The translations under genes and the position numbers were made by a program. A stretch of DNA of 64,000 bases from Fragilariopsis cylindrus CCMP1102 (taxonomy: Eukaryota; Bacillariophyta; Bacillariophyceae; Bacillariales; Bacillariaceae). The DNA is taken from NCBI GenBank assembly GCA_900095095.1, contig FMBT01000289.1, forward strand, positions 124,001 to 188,000, given 5' to 3'. The notes under the pieces were generated by a model, which saw nothing but the letters and a program-made list of their open reading frames with translations, ran no database searches and was not told the origin of the DNA. Shown one piece after another: positions 1-13,786 of the stretch (positions within the stretch are counted from its first letter, which is position 1; every line of letters starts with the position of its first letter).

Positions 1-111
1 AGCATCATTATCCGATTCTGCAGCATCATATTCCTTCCATAAGAATCTATGGATATCTGCTATTGCAATTGCTACTTCTTTGTTCTTGTGGTAATCGTTT
101 TTAACATTATC
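1..111 (-). CDS. 3' part of a gene running off the left edge (partial)
   Basis: On the minus strand an open stretch of 37 codons begins after a plausible acceptor (…CTTAAG at 112-117) preceded by a T-rich tract, and stays open to the window edge. It reads DNVKNDYHKNKEV then AIAIADIHRFLWKEYD and an acidic end. The amino-acid usage resembles real coding sequence rather than chance, but the stretch is too short to assign a family. Its upstream exon is not obvious. Confidence 0.3.
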
Positions 112-600
112 CTTAAGTATAAAAACAAAAATAAAACCTAACTTTAATGAGAAATCTTTCTCCTTCATTTTTTTTTTGATTGAAAACGGAGTGAGAGCAG
201 CGCCGTGCGTGCGTGCTTACGTTTTAGTTTTTTCATATGTGACAACTCGTGATTACTTTATTTATAGCTTAACTGTGTCATTAAAATATTAGGGCCCGAT
301 CCGAGCGATGACAAAGGTCCAGATCCGAGCGAAATGCTTTCATTACCCTTCACAATCAAAATAATAAAAAATGAAAGAAAGTGAAAAAGAATAGACAGTA
401 ATTACCGGTTCGTTATGCAGTGGTTTCAATCAGAACATGAAAGTGCGAATGATTGTATGTTTTTTCTTCTTTTTTTCCTTGTCCGAACAAGAACAACGAG
501 TAAAAGCAACGCAACGCAGCAGATTATTATATTTTTTTTCGTAAACAATTAATGCTAATTTAACAACGTAAATCAATCGTTAACATCATCTATCATCATC
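112..600. other. Intergenic region upstream of the first secreted-protein gene
   Basis: AT-rich, with poly-T runs and no convincing gene. An 11-bp motif, GATCCGAGCGA, occurs twice with a 24-bp spacing (298-308 and 322-332), about 270-300 bp before the start codon. It could be a regulatory pair, but nothing else supports that. Confidence 0.4.
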
Positions 601-1572
601 ATGAAGCTTACTGGTTCTACTACTGTTACGATGATCACATACCTTTTGCTAGGCCTTATCTGTTGCTCCACCATCGCAAAAGGTGTCAAGGCAAATGAAC
701 TGAAGTTACGTGCACGAGAAAGGATGCGCAAAGATAAAGCTGAACGTCAACTTCAAGCAGACAATGCTGGTTTAGTATTTTCACGTGGATATGTTTGTAT
801 TACTAGACCACAGGATTTTGCTTTTGTTATTCCTCAACAAAAGAGTGTTGAACTTGGAACTGAAGATTTGGGTGAACTTAATTTGTTAGGTTCATCAACA
901 GTCCAATCAGGTGGTATTTATGATCCAGCTGATGTACAAATCGTTGATCGTTTGGGTACATCTGAAGCTGATAATTTTGCTGATGGAATTAATGGATTCT
1001 TCAACTTCGATTCCGAAGACAAAATCCGAGGACAGTTTGCTGGGCAACGTCAACCTAAATTCATTCCACAAAAGGATCCAGGATTCTTTTTTAATGGTGA
1101 ATGTGTTGCAACACAAGTTAGAAGAGCTCTAATTCTAGGACATTCCTGTTTACTAAACTTATGTTTAGGTGGTGGTGGATACAATTGTTTAGCCATTTAT
1201 GCTGGATCTAAATTTGTTTTTAATCCACTGGAACAATTTCTCGTTTCTCCTACTACTTTTAGTACGGTTATTGAGATTGATCCACAGGGGTCACCCGAGA
1301 CGGTCCTTAATCCGAACAATCCAGGTTCAATTGTTCCTTCATTACCGCCAAGCTATCCAGGAACTATCATTGGTGGTACTGGTTTGTTTGTTGGTGCTGT
1401 TGGATATGTTGATGTTACAACTATTACGGGTAGTACTTTACCTCCCGTAGAGTTTAGTCCCTCCCAAAGTCTTGGTGATGATACAACAATCAGAGCCGAT
1501 CTACCACAAGCTGGATATATTACCCAAAAGATTAATGTGGTAGCAAATGTTCCTCTTCCTGTAGCTCCATAA
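601..1572 (+). CDS. Secreted protein with dirigent / allene-oxide-cyclase-like GGTG motif, intronless
   Basis: This 323-residue protein starts with a signal peptide (hydrophobic MITYLLLGLICCSTIA, cleavage probably near residue 26-32). The mature part holds VCITRP, then GECVATQ, then a C-x5-C-LGGGG-x2-C cluster, then the segment GTIIGGTGLFVGAVGYVDV at about residues 257-275. A G-x-C-x2-T segment, a Cys/Gly-rich strand and a late GGTG-x-(F/Y)-x2-(A/I)-x-G turn are the landmarks of dirigent and allene oxide cyclase barrels, so I infer a related eight-stranded beta-barrel; this is by motif only. It ends in PLPVAP. The four-exon gene at 32625-34026 is a clear paralogue with the same order of motifs and the same C-terminus. 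This copy has no introns. The start is the ATG immediately before the signal peptide. Confidence 0.85.
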   Translation: MKLTGSTTVTMITYLLLGLICCSTIAKGVKANELKLRARERMRKDKAERQLQADNAGLVFSRGYVCITRPQDFAFVIPQQKSVELGTEDLGELNLLGSSTVQSGGIYDPADVQIVDRLGTSEADNFADGINGFFNFDSEDKIRGQFAGQRQPKFIPQKDPGFFFNGECVATQVRRALILGHSCLLNLCLGGGGYNCLAIYAGSKFVFNPLEQFLVSPTTFSTVIEIDPQGSPETVLNPNNPGSIVPSLPPSYPGTIIGGTGLFVGAVGYVDVTTITGSTLPPVEFSPSQSLGDDTTIRADLPQAGYITQKINVVANVPLPVAP

Positions 1573-1891
1573 AGAAGAGGAAAAACTACAAGGATAAAAA
1601 AAATGTAAGACCAACATGCATTATTTATTCACCATCATCGTATCACATCACATCACATCACATCACATCAACAACCAACCAACCAATCAATAAAAGAAAA
1701 GAAATGAAAAGAAAAGAGAAATATACATCTAAAAAAGGACTCTATTAACAAAGAGAGAGAGAGAGAGAGAGAGAGTCAGTCAGTCACTTTACAATTTACC
1801 ATTACATATAATAATTCAGATCAGAAAAACAAGTTGGCATTATAACACAATACATAGTATATAAGAAATAGTACATATTATAATATTTAAA
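1573..1891. other. Intergenic, with microsatellites
   Basis: It holds a CATCA pentanucleotide run (about 1646-1671) and an AG dinucleotide run (1752-1775). No gene seen. Confidence 0.5.
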
Positions 1892-2323
1892 TTAAATCAA
1901 ATTCAATTCAATTAATACTTTATCGTGCGTACATAATTTGGATATCAATAATGAATTCATTATTATTTCTGTATTATCTGTACCTGTATTAACGTTATTA
2001 AGTGCTAATGAAAAACTTGCTCCTTGATTATTAATACCATTATTTTTTGGTGAACGATATTCATTTGATTTTAATATCTCATCATGTGTATAACCTTTTA
2101 AATTTTTGTTAACTTGTACGATCCATTCAATCCGTGTCGTCTCGGGAGGCATTGATTATAGTTCATTTTTTCGGCGCTACGTCCCCATATGCGTCCGTGT
2201 GTATTGGACTCCACCCGTCGTACGGTACAGTTGTTCAATCGCATCGGACCATCGTGTATAATTGTATATACCAGTATTTATATCGACGTTGGGCCACTCA
2301 TCCGAGACCGCCGTAACATCCAT
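1892..2323 (-). CDS. Possible small two-exon gene, unknown product
   Basis: Minus-strand ATG at 2323 opens MDVTAVSDEWPNVDINTG and runs through YNYTRWSDAIEQLY before a stop. A second open stretch (TTRIEWIVQVNKNLKGY onward) ends at 1892. A 69-bp GT-AG intron (2141-2209) would join them in phase 0 into about 120 residues. Both parts look coding by composition. No family recognised. It lies downstream of the large methyltransferase gene on the same strand, so it could also be remnants of an older gene. The splice choice is a guess. Confidence 0.35.
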
Positions 2324-2728
2324 TAAAAGTTTTAAAGTTTTTTACATCCAGTACTGGTCATCGTACGTTAGAACGAGAGAAGATTACTAATTCGAAGAAG
2401 CATTTCGGAGGAAGAGCAATTGAAACGACCAATCGCGAATGGAAATAATCCTCAATTGCACTATGCTTTGGACTATTGAATAATATAATAGATTATCAAG
2501 GCATGAGGAAATATTAAAGACGGCTACTACGTATAGAGCAATTTAAGTTATATGATAATATGAGTCATTGTTTTTATTCTAAAGATAGACACGTATTGAA
2601 GTAAAGTAGCCATAAGAAGTAGTTCCGTAGTAAATCGAAAAGGTGTGCTTCCTTGAAAACGTATGCATGGCCGGTGAAAGTTAATTGATTTCGCTTGTCA
2701 CCTCCTTATCTGGACGATCATCAACAAA

Positions 2729-5700
2729 CTACTCTTGCTGTTGCTGTAACAATCGTGTCCGTCTTGTTAGTTCCCATATTGTTATTGCACCAGAAACATG
2801 TACGTTCAATGAACGTATCATACCAAATTGTGGAATTTCAACACACGTATCGACAGCCTGAAGGAATTGTACAGGTATACCTTCTTTTTCTTTTCCTAAT
2901 AAAAGTATTGTCTTGTTATTGTTTTTTACAACATTTGTTGGTATTTCTACCTGATGTAACGGTGCCGACGATGAAGTTTGTTCTAATCCTACAATCCAGT
3001 ATCCTTCTGTCTTCTTTTGGAGTAACCATAACAGCAATGCCTGCAAACATGTATCAATTATTGTAATGGAAAGAAATGGTGAAAATTTAAGAAGACAAAT
3101 GATTGTTAGTGAGTGACTGTGGGCATTTGTTTCGCGAAACAACAACGGCAGTGGAAATAAATGAACGAATTAATGCGGTCCGCATCAAGACAAAAACAGG
3201 ATAGGAACCATCATAAAAGTTGGGTCAATTTATCATCAGAATGTGCTCAGAACAGATCTTGGTTGAATAATGACTGTAAATCATTTGGTTTTATCTATCC
3301 TCGTTTTTTTGCTTCGTATTTGGAGACGCGATTTATCATAAATATTCACGTACCTCTTCTTTCACTTCTTGGATATCAATCCAATCAGCAGCACCTACTG
3401 ATATAGATTGAAAGATATCCATTTTTGTGACGGACAAATCAGGAACGATGAGAGATTGTGCAGCAAATATTTCACTGGTACGTGCTAATCCACCTAAGTT
3501 TGGGATTTTATCTACCAAAGAAGCACAAACAATCAATTGTTGCTTTTGTGATCCTTTTGCATTTGTTAGTCGCTGTTCACGTAAATCCTCCAAGCCTAAA
3601 TTTAAGGAATCAAGAGGAATTATCTTTCTTTGGATCATATTGTTTGCGTTATCATCACCATTAGTACAATCATTAGTATCACTGTCTGTCGTCATCAATT
3701 CTTCAACTTGTTTCCATGATGGTGCATCAGATTCGTGTGCTTCATCGTATGTGCTACGGAGTGATTCCTTCATAGCATCAATTAGATGGACAGGATTCGC
3801 CTCTAGTGCTTCGTCCATTTGGATACTAAATACACCTTCTGGTGTACACATTTTATCACAATCATACCTCTCAAAGAATTTGGTTTGCTTGCTTCGTAAA
3901 CGTTTCATTTCCCGATTCTGGTCTAAAAAGTTGAATGTTGACTTCAAAAACCAATCATTATCTTCGATCGTTGTAGAAGAAGCACTTGATGCTATGCTAT
4001 CTGTAGTTACATCGATGACTTTTGGAATCAATTGGTATACCATAAGCTGTGCAATCGCACGTGAAAAGCCTTGTGTACTACTCAACCACGGGATGGCACC
4101 AGCTAATACTCTCTTCAACCTTCGTTTGTTATCATCGTGTTTGGTAAAATAGTCTAATTGGTATTTTCCCATGATAAAATTCCCACCTAATATCATAAGT
4201 GATGAAATATGTTGCAATGATAAATCGGTACGTGAAATTTCTTTCAAAAACGCTTCACCGAATATGTCTTGATGGTTTGTGGCACATTTGATAGTAAAAT
4301 TTTCTAGGAAGTATCGAATTTGACTATGAAGTAATTCGTTCATGGCATCAAATACTGTAGTACATACTTGTTGTGCAACCTCATTTGTTACAAATCGACC
4401 CATTATACACAATGCCTGCCAACCACGTATTTTCATACAATATGTGGGGGTTCCTTTCATGACCAGCTTCGGATGCGTTCCCTTTTCTGGTGTCGATTGT
4501 AGGAGCAATGCCAGAATGACATGGTGTGTAAGTTCTGTTTTCACAATAGGATTCAAACCACCAGGACCCGGTAATCTTGTGAAAAATACAAGAAGAAATG
4601 CGCGTGTTATACTAAGATAATTTGTGTTGGCGGGAATCTCTGTGACACCAGACGTAGGAATTTCTTCGGCACTTTGATTACTAGCACTTTCATCTTTCTT
4701 CGCTTCCTTGTGAAGTAAAAGCTGAACGATGTCATCACGATAGGGAATCGCACTGATACCAGCATCGGCGTTGTTATCACCATCATCATCACCCATCCAT
4801 GCAACTGTGATACGACACAAAACAGCTCGAGTTACGTGTGGGCGATAACGACCGGCCATCTTGATAAGTTGACGAAAACCATCACGGATTGGGGTACCGC
4901 ACGCTGAATCTTGTTGTATCCGATCGTATTCTTCCCGCAACAAACCTGCTTGAAAGATCAATGCACAAAAGTCATTTAGCATGTAGGCAGATTCACGTGA
5001 TCGTGTCGATTGTTTGATCAATGAAAGTAATACCTTGATTATTTTTGTAAGATTTTCTATGTACAGAGTCTCAACTTTCTTTGGGTCATCGTACTTGGAA
5101 GAGGCACATATCCATCGTCGGGATGATATAACGATACAATCAAAAAGAGGTTTGATTGCATCCGACGGTGTTATCGATGAGGCTGTGTACATGTATGTAT
5201 TCAATTTTTGGGGAAGAACAAAGAATTTTGTGAGAACAAACATGACAAAGAAACAATGGTGATTGATTCGTTCGACCAACAGATATGTGCACTACTTCAT
5301 TCCACGTACCTTTTATACCTTCTTCTAATAGATCATCAATGAGTGTGTCGAGTTCAACAACGTGATCTAGATCAGTGGACGTACTTTCCAACGATGCTTC
5401 CAATATTTTAGGAAGAATACAAGAAATAGCAGCCCATCGGCAGTACTGAATAATAGATCTCGATGACTTGACCCAAACTTTGGGTTGTCCATCACCAGAC
5501 GTTGATAACCCCGTCCGCAGAAGAAGTCGACAAAATGAGATATAGGAACCTTTGTCTTCTGGTACGGCGCCACAAGAACATGCACCATATATCAATCCAA
5601 GAAGTAACAGCTTCTTGACATCACCTTCATCACTTGATGCATCATTCCCCGTCATCAATTGTGATAGTTCGTCGAAACTCGTCTTGAGAAGTTCATTCAT

Positions 5701-8700
5701 GACACTTGCTACGGCATGACTTGATGGATATGATTGATGCAAAACCTTCAGTTGTGATATCAAATACGCGTACGTACCAGTAAATCTTTTACTATTACTG
5801 TTAATTCCAGAAGTAGCAGTACCGCCTTCGACTTTCTTCACGGCATGAGTTTCAGTTTCAAGTAAAACACGGATATGCCACTTGATAAAATCAATCCCAC
5901 CTTTTAATAGTAGTTCAATATTTGGTGGTGGTGGCATGATTTGTTGTGTCTTTGGATTAACAACTAAATCACCATTCCCTAATCCAGATATTTGACGTAG
6001 TCGACATCCATTTTCTAATAATAGTAAACCACGAGCAACCGTATCAGCTTTCGGATTACTATTATTATTACTATTGCTACTACCCATTAAAACTGCACTC
6101 GCACTTTGTGATAAACCTTTATGTATTGCAGGCCATAGCAATTCACCGGCATTGTTATTATTTGCTCTTGTGGAAGGGCTACTACTATCTGTCGGTGATA
6201 CAACAGCAAGTGTACAAAACAATGCCACCGCCCAACCCAAATCTTGATCACTTACTGATGATCCTTCTACAGGAGTCCACTTCGATGACGACGAGAGTGA
6301 TACTTGGCCTGTGACAAAAGCACTTGCTAATGTTGCACCAACAGTCACTGCGTATGACGATGACGAAGGTTGCTGCTGCTGCTGTTGTTGTTGACGTTCG
6401 AATTGACGTATGAATGTACCAAGCATCATTAACATATCTTCTTTCTCAATTGTCCAACAATCTTCAACAACAGCATCATCATTATCATCATCTTCGATAG
6501 GAGGAGAATCCAACAATGGAAAATAACTTGGTGAAAATAATCCAAATAAAGATAATACATTAATTGGATTCCAATTATTATTTTTTGTTACCGACGATGA
6601 CGATGACGACGATGATGACACAGGGAATACAGATTTTGATAACATCAATGAAAGCATATGTAAAAATTGTTTCCGATGAGTTAATACGAACGTTTCAAAT
6701 AACTTTGTAAAGGTACACAGTATTGATTTAAGATCGTTATCATCCATAGGAATATTCACTACTTGCTGCTGCAATTGCTGCAATTGTTGTTGTTGTTTTT
6801 CTTCTTCGTTGTTGTTATTGTCGTCAAATAATTCTGTTACAGAACTGTATACCGATATAAGTGTCTTTGCTGATAAATGACGAACAACACGATCATAATC
6901 CCAAAGTCCTTTCCAGAAAAATGAACCCTCTGTTGATGATGATGATACAGTTGTTGCAGCAGTATTATTATTAATAATAGCAAGGATAGTATAATTTTGT
7001 ATTGTTTGACAAAATAATGGTACCATATCAATACGTGTATATTTTTCTGTTGGTGTACTATTATTTCCACCACTGTTACTGGGAGTATTTTCCATATGCA
7101 TGGTATATCCAACAGATGAACCACCTAAACTATCCCAAGCAGGTACTAATACATCCCATAAAAATGTATCAGATGACAATGATTTTAATAATAATTCTGT
7201 TGATAATTCTTCAAGTGTAACTTTTTCATTACCACTTCCTTTCTTCTTTTTTTGTTTTTTCTTCTTTTGTTGTTGTTGATACTTTGCTTCTATTTGTTTA
7301 GCACGCTTTGCCTTTTTCTTTGATAACTGCTCTTGACCATCTACTTCTGATGCAGTTGTTGATGATGGCTCATCACCACCTTTTTCATTGTCGTCTTCGT
7401 CGATATCCATTGGAACTACTGTTGTTGTTGTTGTTGTTGTTGAAGCTGCAATCGATGCAGAAGCCATATCATCTTGTATTGTTGATAATGATATCATTGG
7501 TCGACCCAATACTTGTAGTAAACGAAAAATACCTAATTTACGTACAGCTAATTGTTCTGATGAAACAATTCGTCCCAATAATAATTCAATCCATTTTGAT
7601 GTAACGAGTGGCATGCTAGTGCTAGTAGTAGTAGTAGCAGCAGTATCATAATCATTGTCATCTGTATTTTTATATGATTCATTTATTAATTTAATAACCA
7701 CAGGCCATAATTGATCAATAATATGACGTTCGCATTCCATTTCAAATGTTTCTGCACATAATATATAATCTTTCCATATATTATTATCATTACTAGAAGT
7801 GTTATTGGTTGTAGTAATAACATCTAGTAAATATAATGCTCTTCTTCTTAATAATGAGGATATACCAAATGATGTATTCGATGAGTAGTAGGATTGTGTA
7901 CCACCCGTATCATTTACATGACCATTCCCACGTGAATCACGTCCATTCCCACCACCACTACCACGATCATGTACAACAGATCGTCGACCTTGTTGTAGAC
8001 AAATATATATCAATCCCCATATTGATCCTGATATACTACTACTAGCACTTTCTAACTGTGGTCTTCCATAATTTTGTAGTATTCCAATCTGTTTCCAATA
8101 CCATGGTAGGAATGGACACAAAATTGTTGTTGCTATTAAAAGTAAATGTTGTTGTTGTTTTGGATTTGTTACATCTTTTTCTTGTTTCAAAACATTTTCT
8201 TTTCCAAGTAATGGAAAAAGTTTTGTTTGAAATAAAGTACTAAGTTCAGTAAAGTGAGTAGCAGCAGCATATGCAATGGTACTACTACTCTCAGATGTTT
8301 GTGGTTGAAATTCTTTCAACATCGGCAGTAGCATAGTTTTTGAAATTTCGGATAACAAATCACTTGAATATGAATTATTTGAATCTGAATTTGAATTCAA
8401 TTGACTTCCATCAGTTTTTGTAGCAGACGCAGATGCAGTTGCAGATGCAGCAAATTCTATATTACACCATAAATGTTCATAATACATTGCAGTAAAAAAT
8501 GAGAATAATTGATCATCATGATCATGATGATATTGTTGTTGTGATTTATTATTCGAATAAAATAATACAATTTTCATCACAATTTTAGTTGCTATTGAAA
8601 TTGATGATGATGAAATTGATGATCTAGACGAGTATGATTGATTCTTAGTGGAGATTTCATTCAAAAGTTTGGTACGGAATAGTTCCCAAGAAAGGGGTTC

Positions 8701-9267
8701 TTGTTCAGTTGAAAATATCCATTCTAATGACAACTCTAATATTACGTCTGCGAGTTCATTTGATATATTAATATTTGGATTTGAAAGTAACACCAGTAGA
8801 ATATCAGATAACCATACCATTGGATTAATTTTATATGTATACATTGCTTTATGTAGTAAGTATTGCCATGCCAATAACTTTGTCCTATCATCATCGAATA
8901 TACCACCATATATTTCATCTCGACAATGAATCAAAGATTCATCATTTTTGCCATCAATATCATAATCAGTGTCTACTCCCACAGGACTTGTTACAAATCT
9001 TATAAACGATTCTTCTAATGACGAGGATGGCACAACTTCTTCTTCCATTGAACTATTAGTGATAGATATTGTCTCTAATAATGATTTATGAACAGGAACA
9101 AGTTGTTTCAATGACAAAGAAGAAGAAGATTGCTGCGATGAGCACTTCGATGTAGTTGCACCACCACCGGCATGATTATTATTATTACCACCATCATCAT
9201 GATGATGAAGACCGGATGCGATACGTAAAATATCTTTAAAAATCATGGTCTTATCTTGACGAGACAC
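2729..9267 (-). CDS. TARBP1: TARBP1/Trm3-type SpoU RNA (guanosine-2'-O)-methyltransferase
   Basis: Three exons (9267-5310, 5182-3354, 3040-2729) with consensus junctions sum to 6,099 nt, giving 2,032 residues; introns are 127 and 313 bp. The last ~170 residues form a SpoU/TrmH methyltransferase: [14 protein letters not shown] (motif 1), [11 protein letters not shown] (motif 2) and [15 protein letters not shown] (motif 3), the last two in the final exon. In yeast Trm3 and animal TARBP1 this domain 2'-O-methylates G18 of tRNAs using S-adenosylmethionine, after a long helical N-terminal region; the same layout is seen here. The N-terminal ~1,800 residues are helical-repeat-like, interrupted by low-complexity tracts (Asn, Ser, Gln, Asp and a Lys/Gln-rich stretch near residues 650-690). 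Human TARBP1 is about 1,620 residues, so this copy is enlarged mainly by such insertions. The start ATG is the first in a long open frame. Confidence 0.9.
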
Positions 9268-10054
9268 TGAGATGTATGTTAATAAGTAAATAAGTAAATG
9301 CCCAGTCCAGTCCAGTCCAGTCCAGTCCAGTCCAGTCGGATCAATAGTTAGTTAATGCCTTGGTACAATAATAACAAGAGACGAGTGTATTATTGCTTGT
9401 AACGTTCACACTCCTTTTGCATTCGCTTTACTAATATGAATGGCAAATGAATGGAATGGAGTGGAATGAACGGAAGAATGCTGTCGAAGAGGGAGAAATC
9501 AAGCAAACAAAGATCCAACGCGACAAGAAATAGATACCACTAACTTGCGGTATGTTTAACGCTGTGCGTTTTGTGGCTGATGTTTAAAGAAATGTGAGGA
9601 GGAGAAAATATTTTATATTTTTTATTGATTGATGATTGATTGATGATAAATTGATGTCGATCTCCTGCCAGTGGTTGGCTGTGGTGATGCGTGACTGATG
9701 AAATGATATAAAGTCTGTCATATGTACCGTACGCTTAATAATTTATTGGGGGGGGAGGGGAAAGGCAACATACTAAGATATTTTGTTCAAATTTTATTAT
9801 GTGCTAGTAAGCAAAAAGCAAGTACGAATCGAATCCAGGTACACGACCACCACATGCACAACTGCCTCGCTACTACTAGTAGAAAGTATCATCCACACAG
9901 ATTATTGGGGGGGGGGGTAGAAAGTCGTATAATATTTACAAGCAAGTAAACTTTATTATAATGTATACGCATATCTATATTTTACGCCTCTTTAGTCTTT
10001 CTTACTTCTTTTAGTTAATCTTTCCCTCACTCTCTCTCATTCTCATAAATGCAT
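9268..10054. other. Intergenic between methyltransferase and acyltransferase genes
   Basis: No gene seen. It contains a CAGTC pentanucleotide run (9303-9337) just upstream of the methyltransferase start and two G-runs (9749-9760, 9907-9917). Confidence 0.5.
9303..9337. repeat. CAGTC pentanucleotide microsatellite
   Basis: Seven direct copies of CAGTC just upstream of the methyltransferase start codon. Confidence 0.9.
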
Positions 10055-12790
10055 TTATTGATCTTTTTTTGAAACATCAGCAATATCAGCAATATCATTT
10101 GTACTAACAGCTCTTTTCATTATTGTAGAACGATTTTTGGTAATAATATCATTAATTTGTTTCCAATCCACATCCTTACCATGATACAATTCACCAAATG
10201 CAGGACCAACTTTTTTCACAAATAAACGTAAATCACGTCGTAATTGTCGCCGTTGTTCCGGCAGTACACGCATCCGTCTTCGTGTGGATGGCAACAATCG
10301 TAAAAAGTATGGTTTTATATCTTTTCCATCGACCATACCAGCCTCACTCGATATGATAGCTGCATATGAAAAAACTGGAAAACACATAAAGCATAATGTA
10401 ATAGTTTGTGCATCAAAATTTGTAAAGAAGACCATAATTAGACCATATAATAACCAAAGGAGCGGAACGACTACGATACAGAATGTTAATTTTTCTGTTA
10501 ACATCACATCATAACCATGTATTTTAACTTTTGAATTTGCTAATGCCTTTTGACGACGTTGTTCGGCATACACGTCCGCTAATAATCGTACTGGTAGATT
10601 TAAAAATAAATTTGGTATTGCACCCAACGTAATTAACACTAATAAATGTACAATCTTATATACAACTCGTATACCTCTAAAGATCCGTTCACGATTCAAT
10701 CCTGGATGTTTTTCATCATCATCACTATTTTCATTTCCACGATCTAATCCAGAAACTTGATAATCACGAAGACCTAAATTAAGTAATTCTCTACGATATG
10801 CCTTAATCCGTTCTTGTAAATCAAACCAACTGTGTGTGTGTATGTGTGTATGTTATATATATATTATGTGTCAAGTCAAGTCAAGTCAAATCGATTCGAT
10901 TCGGTTCAAGAGATGGCGAGACGTTTAGTGTAAGTGTTTTGTGTGTAGTAATATATTGTTGTTTTAAGTCAAAACAAAATGCAAATCAAAATTCAAAATT
11001 CAAAATTCAAACATATCTATTCTATTCTATTTCACTTACGCTTGTGGTATAACATTACCATCTCCATCTCCATCGCCATCGTCACCTTCACCGCCATTTT
11101 TTGCTTGTTGTTTATTAGCTTCACTCATTAATAATTTATATCCAACCGCAAATCGTCTTAATAAATCTTGTTCTTTTTCTTTACTATTACCTGTATTTTC
11201 TTCTGCTGAATTTTTTCCTTGATATAATCGACGTGCGGTATGTACAACTTGTAAACTATCATAATCTGGCATAGTCACAATCACCGATCTCATTGAATCT
11301 TTAATCCGATCTAATAAATCATTACAGACAGAACGTTTCGAGGAACCACCTAATTGATATTTCGATAATGTAGTGGGATCAATATAGACAGGATTACCAT
11401 ACTCGACTAAACATTTACCACGCCATTTATGTGTTTTAAAATAATTTAATCCAACTGGGATGATTGGTACCGACACACCATCTCTTTCTAATGCGGAATA
11501 CGCAATTAATGCCACACCCACTTTTAATGGTAATAAATCAGTTCGATCATGTGATCCACCTTCTGGGAAAATACCAAATACTACAACAAAACGATATGCG
11601 GTGTGTGGGTGCGTGGTAGAGGAAGAACAAGATCAATAGTGAGTGAGTGAGTGAGCGCATCACGACATGATTAGAGAGAGAATGAGAATGGTCATGATAC
11701 GAAAAATCAAGGACAAACAAACAAAAAAACGTAAAGTAAACGATGACTATTCATTTTTGTATTTTACTGCACGTAACTTACCACCACCCATAGCTAATTT
11801 ATCTAATACCTTTTCAAACATGGAATGTAAATCGACATGTTTTAATATATCATATTTAAGACCACCTTTATCACCTTCATTGCCTTCTTCCTTACTATTA
11901 GATGTAGATAAATAAATTAATTCCATCTCCTTTTCAGGTACTTGTGTTGCATCTACAAGACATATTTTGTCATCAATAATCTCAACTACTTTCACACTGG
12001 ATGGTATATCATTTGGACGTAATTTATCACCAACACGAAATGCTGATGTTGTAAATCCATCATCACCAATTATTTGAAGTTTACGAACAACAGCATCTTC
12101 GTCTTCATTATCAGTATCATCACCACCGTTATCTGTAGTATCTTCTTGTTGTTCTTCTTCTTTATTCATATTATCATTCATATCTTCATCTTCATCTTCA
12201 ATTTCTAGAAATGATATAGTTCCTAACCCTGGTATCGCGGAATCTTGTGCACGTTTAATGGGTACCACATCTAATGCGGCTGCAATATCACCAATGACTG
12301 GTCTCTGGAAAGATTTTTCGGCCATTAAATAACTGACTTTAAAATTTTCACTACTTGTTGTACCTAACACAATCATCGCATCAACAAATTGATTCGAATG
12401 ATTGATCACAAATATCATTGGACCATGTCTGGGTAATTTATCTTTTCCAATAACTTCAATATCACGAAAAAATATCGATAACATGGAATTAATAAAGATC
12501 TTCGCACCAAAATATAATAATTCTTTATATTCACAGATGGTCACATAGATCATACATACAAAGGCAAATGTGGCGATATGCCAGGGTTTGATCGTAATAG
12601 CGTATTCATTAAATACATGAAGGAATAATTTCACTGGATTAAAGGCATCGATTGATAATACAATCACTGCTAATAGTACACCTAATACTGTACGTGTAAA
12701 TGCAATATTCGAGATATTCTTATCCACACCACTTAATTGCAATTTTAATTTTATATTAAAGTTTGGTAGGGGTGAGAGACAGATAGACAT
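10055..12790 (-). CDS. Glycerol-3-phosphate / DHAP acyltransferase, Sct1/Gpt2 type
   Basis: Exons 12790-11782, 11580-11040 and 10829-10055 sum to 2,325 nt (774 residues), with consensus GTAAGT-type donors. The PlsC-fold motifs are NHSNQFVDAM (motif 1, residues ~130-140, in the H-x5-D form of the Sct1/Gpt2 branch) and, across the first junction, VFGIFPEGGSHDRTDLLPLK (motif 3). Between them lies a long acidic insert (Asp/Glu/Asn-rich, residues ~200-250), as this branch usually has. Hydrophobic segments occur near residues 28-75 (two) and again in the last exon. The enzyme should acylate glycerol-3-phosphate (possibly also dihydroxyacetone phosphate) at sn-1 in the ER, the first step of phospholipid and storage-lipid synthesis. 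Yeast homologues are about 740-760 residues, so the length fits. Confidence 0.9.
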
Positions 12791-13786
12791 GAGATGAGCG
12801 AGAGGATAAAGTAAATGAGAGAGAGAGAGAGAGAAAGAGAGAGAACGTCGACGTCAACGACGAACAAAAAGAAGACGAGAAGCGTTGCATCACATCGGAG
12901 TAAGTGATAGTGAAGTGAACATCAGCAACGACGGAAAATAAAACTTACGACATCTTTGTTGAATTGCTTTAATTTTACAACTTTTTTTAAGAGAGAGATA
13001 GGGGGGAGGGGAGCAAGAGAGGAACTGCTTATTGCTGTTGCTTATTGCTTTTGCTTATTGCTGTTGAAGGATGCTGTTGAAGGATGGCGGTGAGTGGTGG
13101 TGGTGGTAGGGTGGGGGGATTGATGATACTATTATAATACGATGATTGTGGTTGTAATATCTTGTCTTGTCTTGTCTTGTCTTGTGGACGAGTGAATAGG
13201 GTACTATTCTAGCTAGTAGTGGCTGGTTATGTTAGGCGTATCTTGCTTATCAAAACACGATCGCTTTTTGTTCTTGTTGTCAGTGAGTGTACGGTAGTGT
13301 ACTAGTACTGTAAGTTAGAATCTACGATTGTATGTTGTATTGCAACTCTTCTCGTTGTTGTGTGTGTCGCTGATTGCATGTCATCCCAAAAAAAAAAAGG
13401 CTTCTTTTTTAATTGTGGACCGGTGTCTGGCTGGCTGGCTTCCGTTAATCTTACTGTACGGTGCCGTGCGGTAACAACACACACTACTTCGAAGTAGGCA
13501 TTTGAATTTATTTAAAATGCACAAAACACAAAGAAGCAAAAGATATCTAACAGACAACAAGAGCGCATAACATCATAAAAGACGCTTTCGCCATCACCAA
13601 TCAATCAAGCAAATCAGAATTCAAATTTGAATACGAATCAATCGAATCACGAACGGATAGCAACCGTATGTATGTACGGAAGAATAGTAGACGTAAAAAA
13701 GAATATATTCTTATTTAACATGTATTATGTAATATTGTAAAGTACCTATTTACGTAAAGAGTGTTGCTCGTAAGTCTTTCTTCTTT
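12791..13786. other. Intergenic, microsatellite-rich
   Basis: No gene seen. It holds GA-rich tracts directly upstream of the acyltransferase start, a repeated TTGCTGTTGCTTATTGCTT segment (about 13028-13064) and a CTTGT pentanucleotide run (13161-13185). Confidence 0.5.
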
